64,000 nt of DNA from Thermodesulfobacteriota bacterium (GTDB lineage: Bacteria > Desulfobacterota_D > UBA1144 > Nemesobacterales > UBA2774), in NCBI GenBank assembly GCA_021604765.1, contig BQJP01000005.1:61851-125850 (forward strand). The letters run 5' to 3'. The notes under the pieces are model-generated. The model had not been told where the DNA came from and searched no databases. It worked only from the letters and a program-made list of their open reading frames with translations. Shown here one piece after another: positions 16,014-25,340 of this stretch (its first letter is position 1; each line of letters opens with the position of its first letter). A program made the translations under genes and the position numbers.

Positions 16014-16821
16014 AGTAGTAATTTATTCCGATCTAGACGGCACACTGCTGGATCACGATTCTTATTCTTTTAAAGCCGCCGCCGAGGCACTTGATCTTAT
16101 TAGATCAAAAAACATACCTCTAATTTTATGTACCAGTAAAACCCGTAAAGAAATTGAACTTTATAGAAGGCAGCTTGATAATGATTACCCCTTTATCTCT
16201 GAAAACGGAGGGGGAATTTTTATTCCTAAGACCTACTTTTCAAAAGAGTTTGATTATCACAGAGAAGTTGATGGATACAAAGTAATTGACCTTGGGACAT
16301 CCAGAGAGACTCTAATATCTACACTAAGGTCGATTAGTGAAGAGACCGGAATTCAAATAAAAGGGTTCTCTGATATGAATGTTAAAGAAATAGCCGAATT
16401 AACCGGTCTTGACAAAGATACAGCTAAATTAGCCATGGTGCGTGATCATAGCGAACCTTTTATTATTCCTGAGAGTGAGAAATATACTGCAACTATCGAA
16501 GACAAAATTAATCTAAAAGGTTACAGGCATACTAGAGGTGGCAGATTTCACCATATTCTTGGAGGAAATGATAAAGGTAAGGCAGTCAAAATTTTGACAA
16601 ACATATATAAATCTGAATTCGATGACATTAAAACAGTAGGTATCGGTGACAGTCTAAATGATCTCCCAATGCTAGAAACAGTGGACATTCCAATAATAGT
16701 TCAAAAGCCAAGCGGCTCCTATGAATCACATATGAACCTGCCAAATTTGGTACATGCCTACGGAATAGGACCATCTGGATGGAACTCCTCAATCTTAAAG
16801 TTGTTTATGAACTTTGACTGA
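16006..16821 (+). CDS. mpgP: Mannosyl/glucosyl-3-phosphoglycerate phosphatase (HAD IIB)
   Basis: 271 residues from the ATG at 16006, which overlaps the gpgS stop by eight bases; a TTG 12 bases earlier is possible but less likely. HAD motifs: IYSDLDGTLLDHDSY (Asp9 nucleophile, Asp11), LILCTSKT, GGNDKGKAVKIL and VGIGDSLNDLPML. The long cap and RFHHILGGNDKG run match the mannosyl-3-phosphoglycerate phosphatase family, whose members dephosphorylate the product of MpgS/GpgS. The HAD-type version resembles the gpgS-gpgP pairs known outside actinobacteria, where GpgP is a mutase-like enzyme instead. Overlap with gpgS indicates coupled expression. Confidence 0.87.
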   Translation: MPKVVIYSDLDGTLLDHDSYSFKAAAEALDLIRSKNIPLILCTSKTRKEIELYRRQLDNDYPFISENGGGIFIPKTYFSKEFDYHREVDGYKVIDLGTSRETLISTLRSISEETGIQIKGFSDMNVKEIAELTGLDKDTAKLAMVRDHSEPFIIPESEKYTATIEDKINLKGYRHTRGGRFHHILGGNDKGKAVKILTNIYKSEFDDIKTVGIGDSLNDLPMLETVDIPIIVQKPSGSYESHMNLPNLVHAYGIGPSGWNSSILKLFMNFD

Positions 16822-16873
16822 GAACCCATTATTAATCGGTAGTATTTAAAAGTACCGAGTGGTAAAATAATAC

Positions 16874-17824
16874 ATGGTGAAGCAATTACATATTAGAAGA
16901 AGGAAAAAGCGCCGCAGAAATACACTCATGCCCTATATTTTGGGGTCAACGGTAATCTTTATCCTATTTTTACTCTTTGTTCACCTTTACCTAATAGATA
17001 TATTAAATTTAAGGGATACAATAGCGCAAGAAGAAAAGAAACAGCCGGAATTTATTGAAATTACGGAACTACCAGTTCCAAAAGAAAAAGAAACAAAACC
17101 TCCTAAGGTTACTAAGAGATTGGCTGAGAGGAACAGGGAAGTAGTAGAGGAGAAAACCAGAGACAATTTCACAAAACAGTCAGTAAGCACACCTCCTGTG
17201 CCACCTACTAAACCAAAACCGGCAGTTAAACCAAAAGAGCAGCCCAAAAAAGTTGAGAAAAAACAACAAGAAGAGCCGAAAAAGCAAATTACTAGGTCAG
17301 ATATAACCAGAAAAAAAGAAGTTGCTTCATTGCCGGAGAAACAATTAAAGAATGAAAAGAAACAAAGCAAAAAGGAACTGCCCAATCTAACTAAAGAGCA
17401 ACTCTTTAGCTCAGCCCCACAACCCCAAACACTACCTCAGAACCAAAGAACCCCCCAGGATTTTAGGGGAGCCCCAAATGTGCAGAAAAAGGAAGAGACT
17501 GTAGATCTCAGCACCACAGAGTTTAAATACCTGTCTTACTTCATTAAAATGAAGAGGCAAATCGAATCTGTCTGGACATATCCTAGGGCATCTGCACAAC
17601 GAGGGGAATATGGAACGCTTTTTCTTGTGTTTACAATAAAGAGTGACGGTTATTTAGAAGGTGTTCAGTTAATTACATCATCAGGATATGCCCGACTTGA
17701 TAATGAGGCGGTTAGAGCTATTAATGCAGCGGCCCCCTTTGCACCGTTCCCTGCAAGCTGGGGCGGGCTTGAAAAATTAAATATTAGAGCAACTTTCGAA
17801 TATACTGGAAGGAGAATTTTTTAG
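16874..17824 (+). CDS. TonB-family energy transducer
   Basis: 316 residues. A very basic start (RRRKKRRRN) precedes one membrane anchor (about 19-40). A long K/P/E/Q-rich periplasmic linker (about 55-215) follows, then a C-terminal TonB/TolA-like domain (about 220-316) with IESVWTYPRASAQRG, LFLVFTIKSDGYLEGVQL, SSGYARLDNEAVRAI and APFAPFPASW. Such proteins couple the inner-membrane proton motive force (through ExbBD or TolQR) to outer-membrane receptors or to Tol-Pal envelope constriction. No exbB/exbD or tolQ/tolR is beside it. It lies 52 bases after mpgP and converges with purM. Confidence 0.88.
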   Translation: MVKQLHIRRRKKRRRNTLMPYILGSTVIFILFLLFVHLYLIDILNLRDTIAQEEKKQPEFIEITELPVPKEKETKPPKVTKRLAERNREVVEEKTRDNFTKQSVSTPPVPPTKPKPAVKPKEQPKKVEKKQQEEPKKQITRSDITRKKEVASLPEKQLKNEKKQSKKELPNLTKEQLFSSAPQPQTLPQNQRTPQDFRGAPNVQKKEETVDLSTTEFKYLSYFIKMKRQIESVWTYPRASAQRGEYGTLFLVFTIKSDGYLEGVQLITSSGYARLDNEAVRAINAAAPFAPFPASWGGLEKLNIRATFEYTGRRIF

Positions 17825-17835
17825 GGTAGCAAGAA

Positions 17836-18873
17836 CTATACTATAACAACTTGATCTTGGTTCCTTTTCTTCTTTCTCACTTCTCCAATAAGAGAGGCCT
17901 TCTCTCCAAGCTTTTGTAATCGTGTAAGAACTTTTTTTGAATCTTTGGAATTTACAACAATAACCATCCCTATACCACAGTTAAAAGTTCTATACATTTC
18001 TTCTTGGTCAATCTGCCCTTGTTCTTGGATCAGTTTCATAATGGGGGGCATCCGCCAAGTGGAGGAATCTATTTCAACAGCACAGGTTTTGGGTAAAACT
18101 CTGGGGATATTTTCTAGCAGCCCTCCCCCGGTAATGTGGGCCATAGCTTTTAGCTTATAAATTTTCATTAAAGAAAGTAGTGTTTTCGCATATATCTTAG
18201 TTGGTTCAAGCAGCTCATTGGCCAAAGTACGCCTAAGAGGTTTTGGCTTATCAGAAAGACTAAATTTATTCTTTCCTAATAAAACTTTTCTAGCAAGAGA
18301 ATAACCATTTGAATGAAGGCCGCTAGAGGCGATACCAATAACAGCATCTCCGACTTTTACCGAAGATCCATCAATTACCGCAGTCTTATCTACAATTCCA
18401 ACGACAAACCCCGCCAGATCAAATTCATCCTTTCTATAAAACCCCGGCATCTCTGCGGTTTCGCCACCGAGCAAAGCACACCCGGCCTGTTTACAGCCCG
18501 CAGCAATGCCTTTTACTATATTGACCCCCTCTTCAGGGGTTAGCTTTGATGTGGCTATGTAGTCAAGAAAGAATAGAGGCTCTGCGCCACAAGTAACAAT
18601 ATCATTAACATTCATTGCGACTAGATCAATGCCCACGGTATCAAACTTGCCCGTCATAAAAGCGATTTTAAGCTTGGTGCCCACTCCATCTGCCGCGGCA
18701 AGCAGAATTGGGTTCTTATATTTTTTTGGAAGTTCATAAGCGCCGGAAAACCCTCCGAGCTTTCCCAAAACATTCTTATTTGCTGTGGACTTTGCAAGGG
18801 GTTTTATCAAATCTACGAACAGATTTCCCGCGTCAATATCTACCCCAGAACTTTTATAAGTCGTCTTTGCCAT
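17836..18873 (-). CDS. purM: Phosphoribosylformylglycinamidine cyclo-ligase (AIR synthase)
   Basis: 345 residues. The start YKSSGVDIDAGNLFVDLIKPL, then ILLAAADGVGTKLKIAFMTG, DIVTCGAEPLFFLDYIAT, ALLGGETAEMPGFY, and HITGGGLLENIPRVLP are the classic PurM signatures. It converts FGAM plus ATP to aminoimidazole ribotide in purine synthesis; the protein is a cytosolic homodimer. purN, often its partner, is absent, but purU in this window may supply formate for PurT-type GAR transformylation. The gene stands alone, convergent with the tonB gene (11 bases between stops) and divergent from the nitronate monooxygenase-like gene. Confidence 0.96.
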   Translation of the reverse strand: MAKTTYKSSGVDIDAGNLFVDLIKPLAKSTANKNVLGKLGGFSGAYELPKKYKNPILLAAADGVGTKLKIAFMTGKFDTVGIDLVAMNVNDIVTCGAEPLFFLDYIATSKLTPEEGVNIVKGIAAGCKQAGCALLGGETAEMPGFYRKDEFDLAGFVVGIVDKTAVIDGSSVKVGDAVIGIASSGLHSNGYSLARKVLLGKNKFSLSDKPKPLRRTLANELLEPTKIYAKTLLSLMKIYKLKAMAHITGGGLLENIPRVLPKTCAVEIDSSTWRMPPIMKLIQEQGQIDQEEMYRTFNCGIGMVIVVNSKDSKKVLTRLQKLGEKASLIGEVRKKKRNQDQVVIV

Positions 18874-18951
18874 TTAGAAAATGAAACATACCTGATTAAA
18901 TCTATTAGAGGAATATCCCCTGCATGATAAGATATTAAATTCTAAGAGCTT

Positions 18952-19887
18952 ATGACTAGAAAACTTTTTACTCAACTAGTAGGATGTGATGTTCCTATAC
19001 AACTAGCCGGTATGCCTGGGATTAATACCATTGATCTCGCTGCTGCTGTTTCCAACTCAGGTGGTCTTGGAATGATCTCTGGAACACATATGTCTCCTGA
19101 ATATCTGAGCGATACCATAGAAAATTTAAAAGAGCTGACTAGTCAGCCCTTTGGGGTTAATTTTCTAATGCCGTTCTTAGATAAGGACTGTGTAAAAATA
19201 GCAGCATCAAAATCTAAACTAGTAGAGTTCTTCTACGGAGACCCGGATTTAAGTTTAATTGAAACTGTCCATAAGGGTGAAGCACTTGTGTGTTGGCAAA
19301 TTGGTTCAAAAAAAGAAGCAATCCAGGCAGAGAAAGCGGGCTGTGATCTGATTGTAACTCAAGGTGTAGAAGCGGGAGGACATGTCAGAGGCAATATCAA
19401 ACTTTCGTCTTTACTTTCAGAAGTCCTGAACTCTGTAAACATCCCGGTCATTGCAGCAGGAGGAATTGGTACAGCAGAAGATGTAGCGGAGGTTTTAAAA
19501 GCGGGCGCCTCTGCTGTACGGATTGGAACAAGGTTTCTTGCAGCAAAAGAATCAGGCGCACATCCCAAATATGTTCAAGCAGTTATTAATGCAGGGGCCA
19601 AGGACACTGTGCTTACGGAAACATTCTCGGTAGGATGGCCCAATGCACATCACCGTGTACTCAAATCATGCGTTGAGGAAGTAAACGAGTTTGAAGGAGA
19701 TATTGTAGGCGAACGGGATCTTGCAGGAGTTAAAAAGCCGATTCCAAAAGGAAGCATAGCGCTACCAACCAAAGAAACCACTGGAAATATTGAAGCTATG
19801 GCGCTTTATGCGAGCAGGTCGGTAGGAGTTGTAAGAGAAATAAAATCAGCTGCTGATATTATGACTGAACTTAGTAAAGAAATATGA
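18952..19887 (+). CDS. Nitronate monooxygenase-like FMN enzyme (NMO/FabK superfamily)
   Basis: 311 residues. A TIM barrel with IQLAGMPGINTIDLAAAVSN at the N-terminus, VTQGVEAGGHVRG in the middle and VIAAGGIGTAEDVAEVLKAG plus VRIGTRFLAAKESGAHPKY as the FMN phosphate-binding motif. The AGGH segment carries the His that acts as catalytic base in class I nitronate monooxygenases. These flavoenzymes oxidise alkyl nitronates such as propionate-3-nitronate to detoxify nitro compounds; FabK-type enoyl-ACP reductases share the fold, so that role is not excluded. It is transcribed away from purM; glyQS follows at an 86-base distance. Confidence 0.82.
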   Translation: MTRKLFTQLVGCDVPIQLAGMPGINTIDLAAAVSNSGGLGMISGTHMSPEYLSDTIENLKELTSQPFGVNFLMPFLDKDCVKIAASKSKLVEFFYGDPDLSLIETVHKGEALVCWQIGSKKEAIQAEKAGCDLIVTQGVEAGGHVRGNIKLSSLLSEVLNSVNIPVIAAGGIGTAEDVAEVLKAGASAVRIGTRFLAAKESGAHPKYVQAVINAGAKDTVLTETFSVGWPNAHHRVLKSCVEEVNEFEGDIVGERDLAGVKKPIPKGSIALPTKETTGNIEAMALYASRSVGVVREIKSAADIMTELSKEI

Positions 19888-19973
19888 TCTAACTTCCAAA
19901 AAGGATTAATAATGGTATTATTCTCCCTCATATTTTGAGAGGAGGGTTTTCGGGATAATATTCGAGATAACAA

Positions 19974-20861
19974 ATGACATTTCAAGAACTAATATTAGGA
20001 CTGCAGGAATTTTGGGCTAAAAAAGGGTGTATTGTTATGCAGCCCTACGACCTTGAAAAAGGAGCGGGAACGTTTCATCCTGCTACTTTTCTCAGATGCC
20101 TTGGCCCAGAACCCTGGCAAGTTGCTTATGTAGAACCTTCCCGCCGCCCAACTGACGGAAGATATGGGGATAATCCCAACAGACTACAGCATTACTACCA
20201 ATTCCAGGTGCTTCTAAAACCCTCGCCAATCGATATTCAGGATTTATACCTGGAAAGTCTAAAGCATTTGGGCATTGACCCTCTGGCACACGACATCAGA
20301 TTTGTAGAGGATGACTGGGAATCCCCCACTTTAGGAGCATGGGGACTCGGATGGGAAGTATGGCTTGACGGAATGGAAATCACTCAGTTCACATATTTTC
20401 AACAAGCAGGTGGAATTGATCTGAAACCTGTCTCCGGAGAGATAACATACGGTACGGAAAGAATAGCAATGTATCTACAGGGAGTCGAAAGCGTATATGA
20501 CCTTGAATGGACAAAGGGTATAACATACGGAGAGATTCACCATAGAGATGAATATGAATTTTCAAAATATAACTTTGAAGAGTCCAACCCTGAAATGTTA
20601 AGAGACCTCTTTGAAAAATTTGAGCTTGAGTGCTCAAGTTTAGCGGAAAAGAGGTTACCGCTTCCCGCTTATGATTATTGCCTGAAATGCTCTCACACAT
20701 TCAACTTGCTCGATGCTAGAGGAGCAATTGGTGTATCAGAACGCGCTTCATACATTGGAAGAGTTAGGGCACTTGCAAAAAAATGCGCAGAAGCATATTT
20801 ACTTGAAAGGGAGGAAATGGGATTTCCCCTATTGAAAAAGAACCCATGGCAAAAGAGTTAA
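19974..20861 (+). CDS. glyQ: Glycyl-tRNA synthetase alpha subunit
   Basis: 295 residues. [48 protein letters not shown] is the class II catalytic core start typical of GlyQ, followed by [19 protein letters not shown] and [18 protein letters not shown]. It forms the alpha2beta2 bacterial enzyme with GlyS and charges tRNA-Gly. The stop overlaps the glyS start by 16 bases, so the subunits are coupled. A GATAAT hexamer at about 19955 may be the -10 element of a promoter. No ribosome binding site is obvious before the ATG. Confidence 0.97.
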   Translation: MTFQELILGLQEFWAKKGCIVMQPYDLEKGAGTFHPATFLRCLGPEPWQVAYVEPSRRPTDGRYGDNPNRLQHYYQFQVLLKPSPIDIQDLYLESLKHLGIDPLAHDIRFVEDDWESPTLGAWGLGWEVWLDGMEITQFTYFQQAGGIDLKPVSGEITYGTERIAMYLQGVESVYDLEWTKGITYGEIHHRDEYEFSKYNFEESNPEMLRDLFEKFELECSSLAEKRLPLPAYDYCLKCSHTFNLLDARGAIGVSERASYIGRVRALAKKCAEAYLLEREEMGFPLLKKNPWQKS

Positions 20862-22933
20862 TACTTGAAATAGGTACAGAAGAAATACCAGCCGGATTTC
20901 TAGATTATGCTATCGCAGATTTATCTTCCTTAGCAAAAAAAGCCCTTGAGGAAAACTCCCTCAACTTTGAAAGTATAGAAAGTCATGGAACTCCCAGAAG
21001 GCTTACGCTTAGAGTTGAAGGACTCCCTGAAAAACAAGAGGATAGAACAGAAGAGGCTTTTGGTCCGCCAATAAAGATTGCTTTTGACGATAATGGAAAC
21101 CCAACTAAGCCCGCATTAGGATTTGCTAAAGCTCAAGGGGTTGATATTAAAAAGCTCACTACTGTTAAACGAGATAGAGGAGAGTTTCTAGCAGTAAAGA
21201 GAAAAATAAAAGGTCAAAAGACAGACAAAATTTTAAAGGAAATACTACCATCATTAATAACATCTCTACCATTTAGGAAATCTATGAAATGGGGTGATGG
21301 AGATGTAACATTTGTAAGACCACTTAGGTGGATACTTGCAATTTTCGGCGGAAAAACTATAACGTTTAATATTGAAAACCTAAAAAGTTCTAACAAGAGC
21401 TATGGTCATAGATTCATGCATCCAAAAGCATTCAAAGTAGCAAATTGGGATGAATACTTAGAAGGCATGAAAGAAGGTTATGTAATCATAGATCAGAAAA
21501 AGAGAAGAGAAACTATAAATACTGAGACAGCTGAGCTCGCTGATAAAATAGGCGGTTACATTCCAGAAGACGCCGACCTCTTAGAGACCGTCAGCAATTT
21601 AGTCGAAATCCCGGTAGTTCTAAAAGGTAATTTTGAAGAAGATTTTCTATCTCTTCCCAAAGAAGTACTGATAAGTGTGATGAAAAATCACCAGAAGTAT
21701 TTCCCTGTTTTTTCTAAAACTAATAAAGATGAATTACTTCCACATTTTATTTTTGTTTGCGGCACTCCAGTAGATAATACGGATGTAGTAAGCAAAGGAA
21801 ATGAGAGAGTAATAAGAGCCAGATTCACTGACGCAAGATTCTTCTATGATGATGATAAAAGCGCGCCTCTATGGGACAAACTTGAAGACCTAAGAGGAAT
21901 GGTCTACTTATCAGATGTTGGTTCATACTATGATAAAACAGAGCGTCTTAAAATATTGGCAAATGAAATAGGTAATAATCTCGGATTTGAAAATAATACA
22001 AGACATATTGTAAGGGCCGCATTTTTATCAAAAGCTGATCTAGCAACACAGATGGTCTTTGAATTTCCAGAGCTCCAGGGAATCATGGGTAAATACTACG
22101 CAGAGATTTCTGGGGAAACACCCGAAGTGGCAAAGGCTATAGAAGAACACTATATGCCCACTGGGCGCGACGGAGACCTCCCGGAAACTGATTACGGCTC
22201 TGTATTAAGCATTGTTGATAAAATAGATAACATAGCCTCATGCTTTATATCAGGACTCATTCCTACAGGAACTTCTGACCCCTATGCTCTTAGACGTCAG
22301 GCAATAGGAATCATAAACATCGTCCTGGAAAAGAATTTTCATGTGAGCTTAAGAAAATTTTTCGAGATCAGCCTAAAATCTATTATTGATCAAACTGAGA
22401 GTAAATTCTCGGATTCTTTAGATAATACATTAGAGACTATAATAGCTTTTATGGCAGAAAGATTTCGCAACATTATGACTGCTGAAGGATATGAGCAAGA
22501 TGTTGTAGAAGCGGTAATCTCAGTTGGATTTGACGATATATTAGATTCAAAGAGAAAAATCGAAGCGCTTACCGAATTTAGAAAAGCAACTGATTTTGAA
22601 GCTCTTGGGTCTGCATTTAAACGAGTCGTCAATATTGTAAAAGATCATTCAGGTAACGATATCTCTGATAATCATTTGATAGAGGATGCTGAAAAACAAC
22701 TTCATATCTCGTTAAACGACGTCCGTAAAAAAGTGGAAGCTAAGATAGTAGACAAGAATTACCTGGATTCACTTTTACACATGAAAGAATTAAAAGAGCC
22801 GGTAGATAAATTCTTCGACAATGTAATGGTAATGGACGAGGATCCTAAGATAAAAGAAAATAGGCTCTCTATGTTAGCTCACATAAAGAACCTGTTTTTC
22901 AAAATTGCCGATTTTTCAAAACTAAACACATAG
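20846..22933 (+). CDS. glyS: Glycyl-tRNA synthetase beta subunit
   Basis: 695 residues. The start [21 protein letters not shown] is the GlyS signature. [22 protein letters not shown] and [36 protein letters not shown] (HD-like region) and the Arg/anticodon-binding C-terminus (about 580-695) follow. The beta subunit recognises tRNA-Gly. The ATG lies inside the last codons of glyQ, with GAAAAAGAACCC rather than a clear Shine-Dalgarno, which suggests translational coupling. The gene converges with the beta-helix gene; 211 bases between their stops hold no feature I can identify. Confidence 0.97.
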   Translation: MAKELILEIGTEEIPAGFLDYAIADLSSLAKKALEENSLNFESIESHGTPRRLTLRVEGLPEKQEDRTEEAFGPPIKIAFDDNGNPTKPALGFAKAQGVDIKKLTTVKRDRGEFLAVKRKIKGQKTDKILKEILPSLITSLPFRKSMKWGDGDVTFVRPLRWILAIFGGKTITFNIENLKSSNKSYGHRFMHPKAFKVANWDEYLEGMKEGYVIIDQKKRRETINTETAELADKIGGYIPEDADLLETVSNLVEIPVVLKGNFEEDFLSLPKEVLISVMKNHQKYFPVFSKTNKDELLPHFIFVCGTPVDNTDVVSKGNERVIRARFTDARFFYDDDKSAPLWDKLEDLRGMVYLSDVGSYYDKTERLKILANEIGNNLGFENNTRHIVRAAFLSKADLATQMVFEFPELQGIMGKYYAEISGETPEVAKAIEEHYMPTGRDGDLPETDYGSVLSIVDKIDNIASCFISGLIPTGTSDPYALRRQAIGIINIVLEKNFHVSLRKFFEISLKSIIDQTESKFSDSLDNTLETIIAFMAERFRNIMTAEGYEQDVVEAVISVGFDDILDSKRKIEALTEFRKATDFEALGSAFKRVVNIVKDHSGNDISDNHLIEDAEKQLHISLNDVRKKVEAKIVDKNYLDSLLHMKELKEPVDKFFDNVMVMDEDPKIKENRLSMLAHIKNLFFKIADFSKLNT

Positions 22934-23144
22934 CCTGTCCGAAAATACTCCATACCAAACTTTTAATCCTCTAAACATTGCGGGCATTCCCCGTAAGCGC
23001 ACCGATGCAATTCCATTAGATCACCGGTTTAAGGAAATAACTACAATAGCGGAATTAGGGTATATGGCTTATGACAATTGATAGGCTGGTATTTGGCTTA
23101 AACAATGCTACCTAGAACTTGTCTGCATGCGCGCTATGTGTCGC

Positions 23145-25121
23145 CTAATTATTTCCCAGAATGTTCTCTACTACATCGCTCGTCCGGCAGGTTGGTATAT
23201 CGACAGCCTGAGTATATACCTGTGCCACATTTCCGAGCGACGGAACAAAGAATGGAAAGTTCGCAACTCCGCTCCCATCGGCATTAACAAAGCCCAGGAG
23301 CTGAAGAGGGAATATACCAAGCTCGATTCCGTTGCATATTGATCCGCCAACTGTAAATGAGCCGGGCTGAAATCCCCATACAAACGCTACTTGCCCTCCA
23401 GGTGTTGCATCTAAAGCTGTCATAGAGTTCACGTTATTTTTTATCCCAGGGAATATTGGATTTAATAGAAGAGGAAGTGTATTGTTTGCGAAGGTGCAAG
23501 TAACATCATCTCCCTCAGCTATATCTAAGGTTACGCTCTCAAATGTTTGGTTTACAGGTGTCTCATCACAAGTGATATTCACGCCTCCAGGTGCTAGGAA
23601 AAACTCTTCAACGAAATACTGACCTGTTGGAATTACACATGAGAAACTGTCCCCGTCATCCATAACAAAGCTAAAATCGAAGATACATCCGTCAGGGAAA
23701 CCTGTCCCTCCAAACAAGAACTCAATGAGCCCCGGTGGAATTGAAGTTTTATTAATAGTGAGAGATCCAATTGGCTGAACCTCAACAGCTCCAACATCAC
23801 AATTAGGTCCAAACGGGCGTGTAAATGTTCTGCCATCTTGATTAACCGGCATTCCATTCACATCAGTGCAGTCTGTAACTGCATCAATTGCAACACTCGG
23901 AGCTACTGGTGGAACGGTATCTGTTGAACCACCGAATGTGCCTAGCATACCCATGTTAAGAGCCATACTTGTTGTCATTGTAAAATCAGGATCGAGTGCA
24001 TTACATGTCCCATCTGTATCAAAATTTGTTCCAGTAGCCACCATATCCCCTGGATCTGAGGAACAGTCAGCAGTAATATTATTGACAACCAGAGTATTTT
24101 TCACATCTACCATACCTGAAGTACCGTTAACAGCAGGTGTAATAGCTAATCCTGGCCCGTTGTTTATAATTGTGCTAAACGAGATATTGGCTATACCGCC
24201 CATTTCGTTTGAGTTGTTGCCACCTTCTACCAAAACTCCAGTGCCGGTATTAGCTGCAACAGTTGAGTTGATTAATTCAAGAATCCCGCCAAATGTAGGG
24301 TCAATATTTTCCCCACTACCTACAAATATACCAGCTGTATTATCTGTAATGAGAGAGTTGATCACAGTGGCATCGCCGCCCTCAGCCATGTCAGATTGAC
24401 CTCCGCCAACAAAAACACCAGCTAAGTTGTTACCTGAGAAAACTGTACCTATAATCATTGCTTTTCCACCCTCTGCATTGTCAGCAAATCCCCCTAAGAG
24501 AGTTATACCATTTACACTGTCTCTTACTATACAATCTTCTAATTCTACGGAACCGCCCTCATCTGTTCCAGAAGTTCCTCCATTGACAAGAATACTTCCA
24601 GAATTTGTAGACTCGTAAATAGTTCTACGACTAGTGAGTTCTCCTCCTGCTGCAACTTCTACATTTACTACGCCATCAAAAACCCTTGCGTCATTTAGAT
24701 TAACAGTTGCCCCACTCTCAATATTAAGACCAGTGCCTGAAGTTCCGGCTCTTATAGTAAAATCTCTAAATAATCCACCACCAGAAACGACATTTAGGAC
24801 TATCGCACCAACTGGAAGTCCCGTACCATCTATTGTTATCTCATCTCTCTTAAAACCTCTTATAGCTAACGCTTTATTTATAATAATTGGGCCTGAAGTT
24901 AGATTTATTGACATACCTGACAAAGACTGCTGATCCAAGATTACAACACCCGTTGGATCTACATCCAATACAGCTTGCCTCAGTGATCCTGGGCCTGAAT
25001 CGTTTGTATTGGTTACTGTCTCCTCAGGTGCGGCAAAGGATGCAGTGCTTAAAAAGAGTAGTAAAGCAAATATTGCTGTTGAGAATAGAGCTGCCTTGCT
25101 CAATGTTAAGATAGTCTTCAT
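23145..25121 (-). CDS. Secreted right-handed beta-helix protein
   Basis: 658 residues. Signal peptide MKTILTLSKAALFSTAIFAL ends near SFAAPEE. Residues about 35-60 (VTNTNDSGPGSLRQAVLD) are the repeat-leader motif of CSLREA-type cell-surface proteins. From about 65 to 370 come repeated G/N-rich turns with strands such as GGNSNEMGGIANISFS, typical of a parallel beta helix. Then a Cys-containing domain (about 430-540, with PDGCIFDFSF and DDVTCTFANNT) resembling an immunoglobulin-like or prealbumin-type domain, and a C-terminal domain with VGGSICNGIELG. It has no obvious anchor or sorting tail. Polysaccharide binding or adhesion is plausible; substrate unknown. GGGAGG precedes the ATG. Confidence 0.75.
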   Translation of the reverse strand: MKTILTLSKAALFSTAIFALLLFLSTASFAAPEETVTNTNDSGPGSLRQAVLDVDPTGVVILDQQSLSGMSINLTSGPIIINKALAIRGFKRDEITIDGTGLPVGAIVLNVVSGGGLFRDFTIRAGTSGTGLNIESGATVNLNDARVFDGVVNVEVAAGGELTSRRTIYESTNSGSILVNGGTSGTDEGGSVELEDCIVRDSVNGITLLGGFADNAEGGKAMIIGTVFSGNNLAGVFVGGGQSDMAEGGDATVINSLITDNTAGIFVGSGENIDPTFGGILELINSTVAANTGTGVLVEGGNNSNEMGGIANISFSTIINNGPGLAITPAVNGTSGMVDVKNTLVVNNITADCSSDPGDMVATGTNFDTDGTCNALDPDFTMTTSMALNMGMLGTFGGSTDTVPPVAPSVAIDAVTDCTDVNGMPVNQDGRTFTRPFGPNCDVGAVEVQPIGSLTINKTSIPPGLIEFLFGGTGFPDGCIFDFSFVMDDGDSFSCVIPTGQYFVEEFFLAPGGVNITCDETPVNQTFESVTLDIAEGDDVTCTFANNTLPLLLNPIFPGIKNNVNSMTALDATPGGQVAFVWGFQPGSFTVGGSICNGIELGIFPLQLLGFVNADGSGVANFPFFVPSLGNVAQVYTQAVDIPTCRTSDVVENILGNN

Positions 25122-25226
25122 CCTGTCCTCCCTCGGATAAAAATTAAGATTGGTTGATTTGGAAAAGAATACTACGCCATTGAGTTCATTATCTAACTTT
25201 TAAGATATAAAGTCAATATGGACACA

Positions 25227-25241
25227 GCGGACAGTGTCCGC
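25227..25241. promoter_or_regulatory. GC-rich palindrome upstream of the beta-helix gene
   Basis: GCGGACAGTGTCCGC has perfect 7-base arms around one base, in an otherwise AT-rich 219-base gap between the beta-helix gene start and the rny terminator. It is 106 bases upstream of the beta-helix ATG, a position that suits an operator, but this is only a candidate. Confidence 0.35.
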
Positions 25242-25304
25242 CTACGAATTAGTGCTTAGATAAGCCTGAGATAGATTGAAGCTGGGGGGGGTCAATTCAA
25301 ATTA

Positions 25305-25330
25305 CTCCTCCCCCGCGATTGGGGGAGGAG
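25305..25330 (-). terminator. Strong hairpin terminator after rny
   Basis: CTCCTCCCCC pairs perfectly with GGGGGAGGAG over a six-base loop. It starts about ten bases after the rny stop. Tails on both sides are A/T-rich (ATTATTTTATTT on plus, TAATTTGAATT on minus), so it may act in both directions. Confidence 0.65.
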
Positions 25331-25340
25331 ATTATTTTAT

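Noticed and set aside
16987..17385. Open frame antisense to the TonB linker
   Set aside because: The Phe/Ser/Gly-rich composition is the complement of the Lys/Pro/Glu linker; no start signal.
19888..19973. T-box or glycine riboswitch before glyQ
   Set aside because: The 86-base gap holds only a weak bulged hairpin; there is no T-box sequence or tandem glycine aptamer and no space for one.
22934..23144. Possible gene remnant in the glyS/beta-helix gap
   Set aside because: No open frame with a start signal or recognisable motif; treated as non-coding space between convergent genes.
23866..24399. Open frame of 177 codons antisense to the beta-helix gene
   Set aside because: It is a mirror of the repetitive, Gly/Asn/Thr-rich beta-helix coding strand, has no ribosome binding site and a Val/Pro/Ser-biased composition expected of a shadow.
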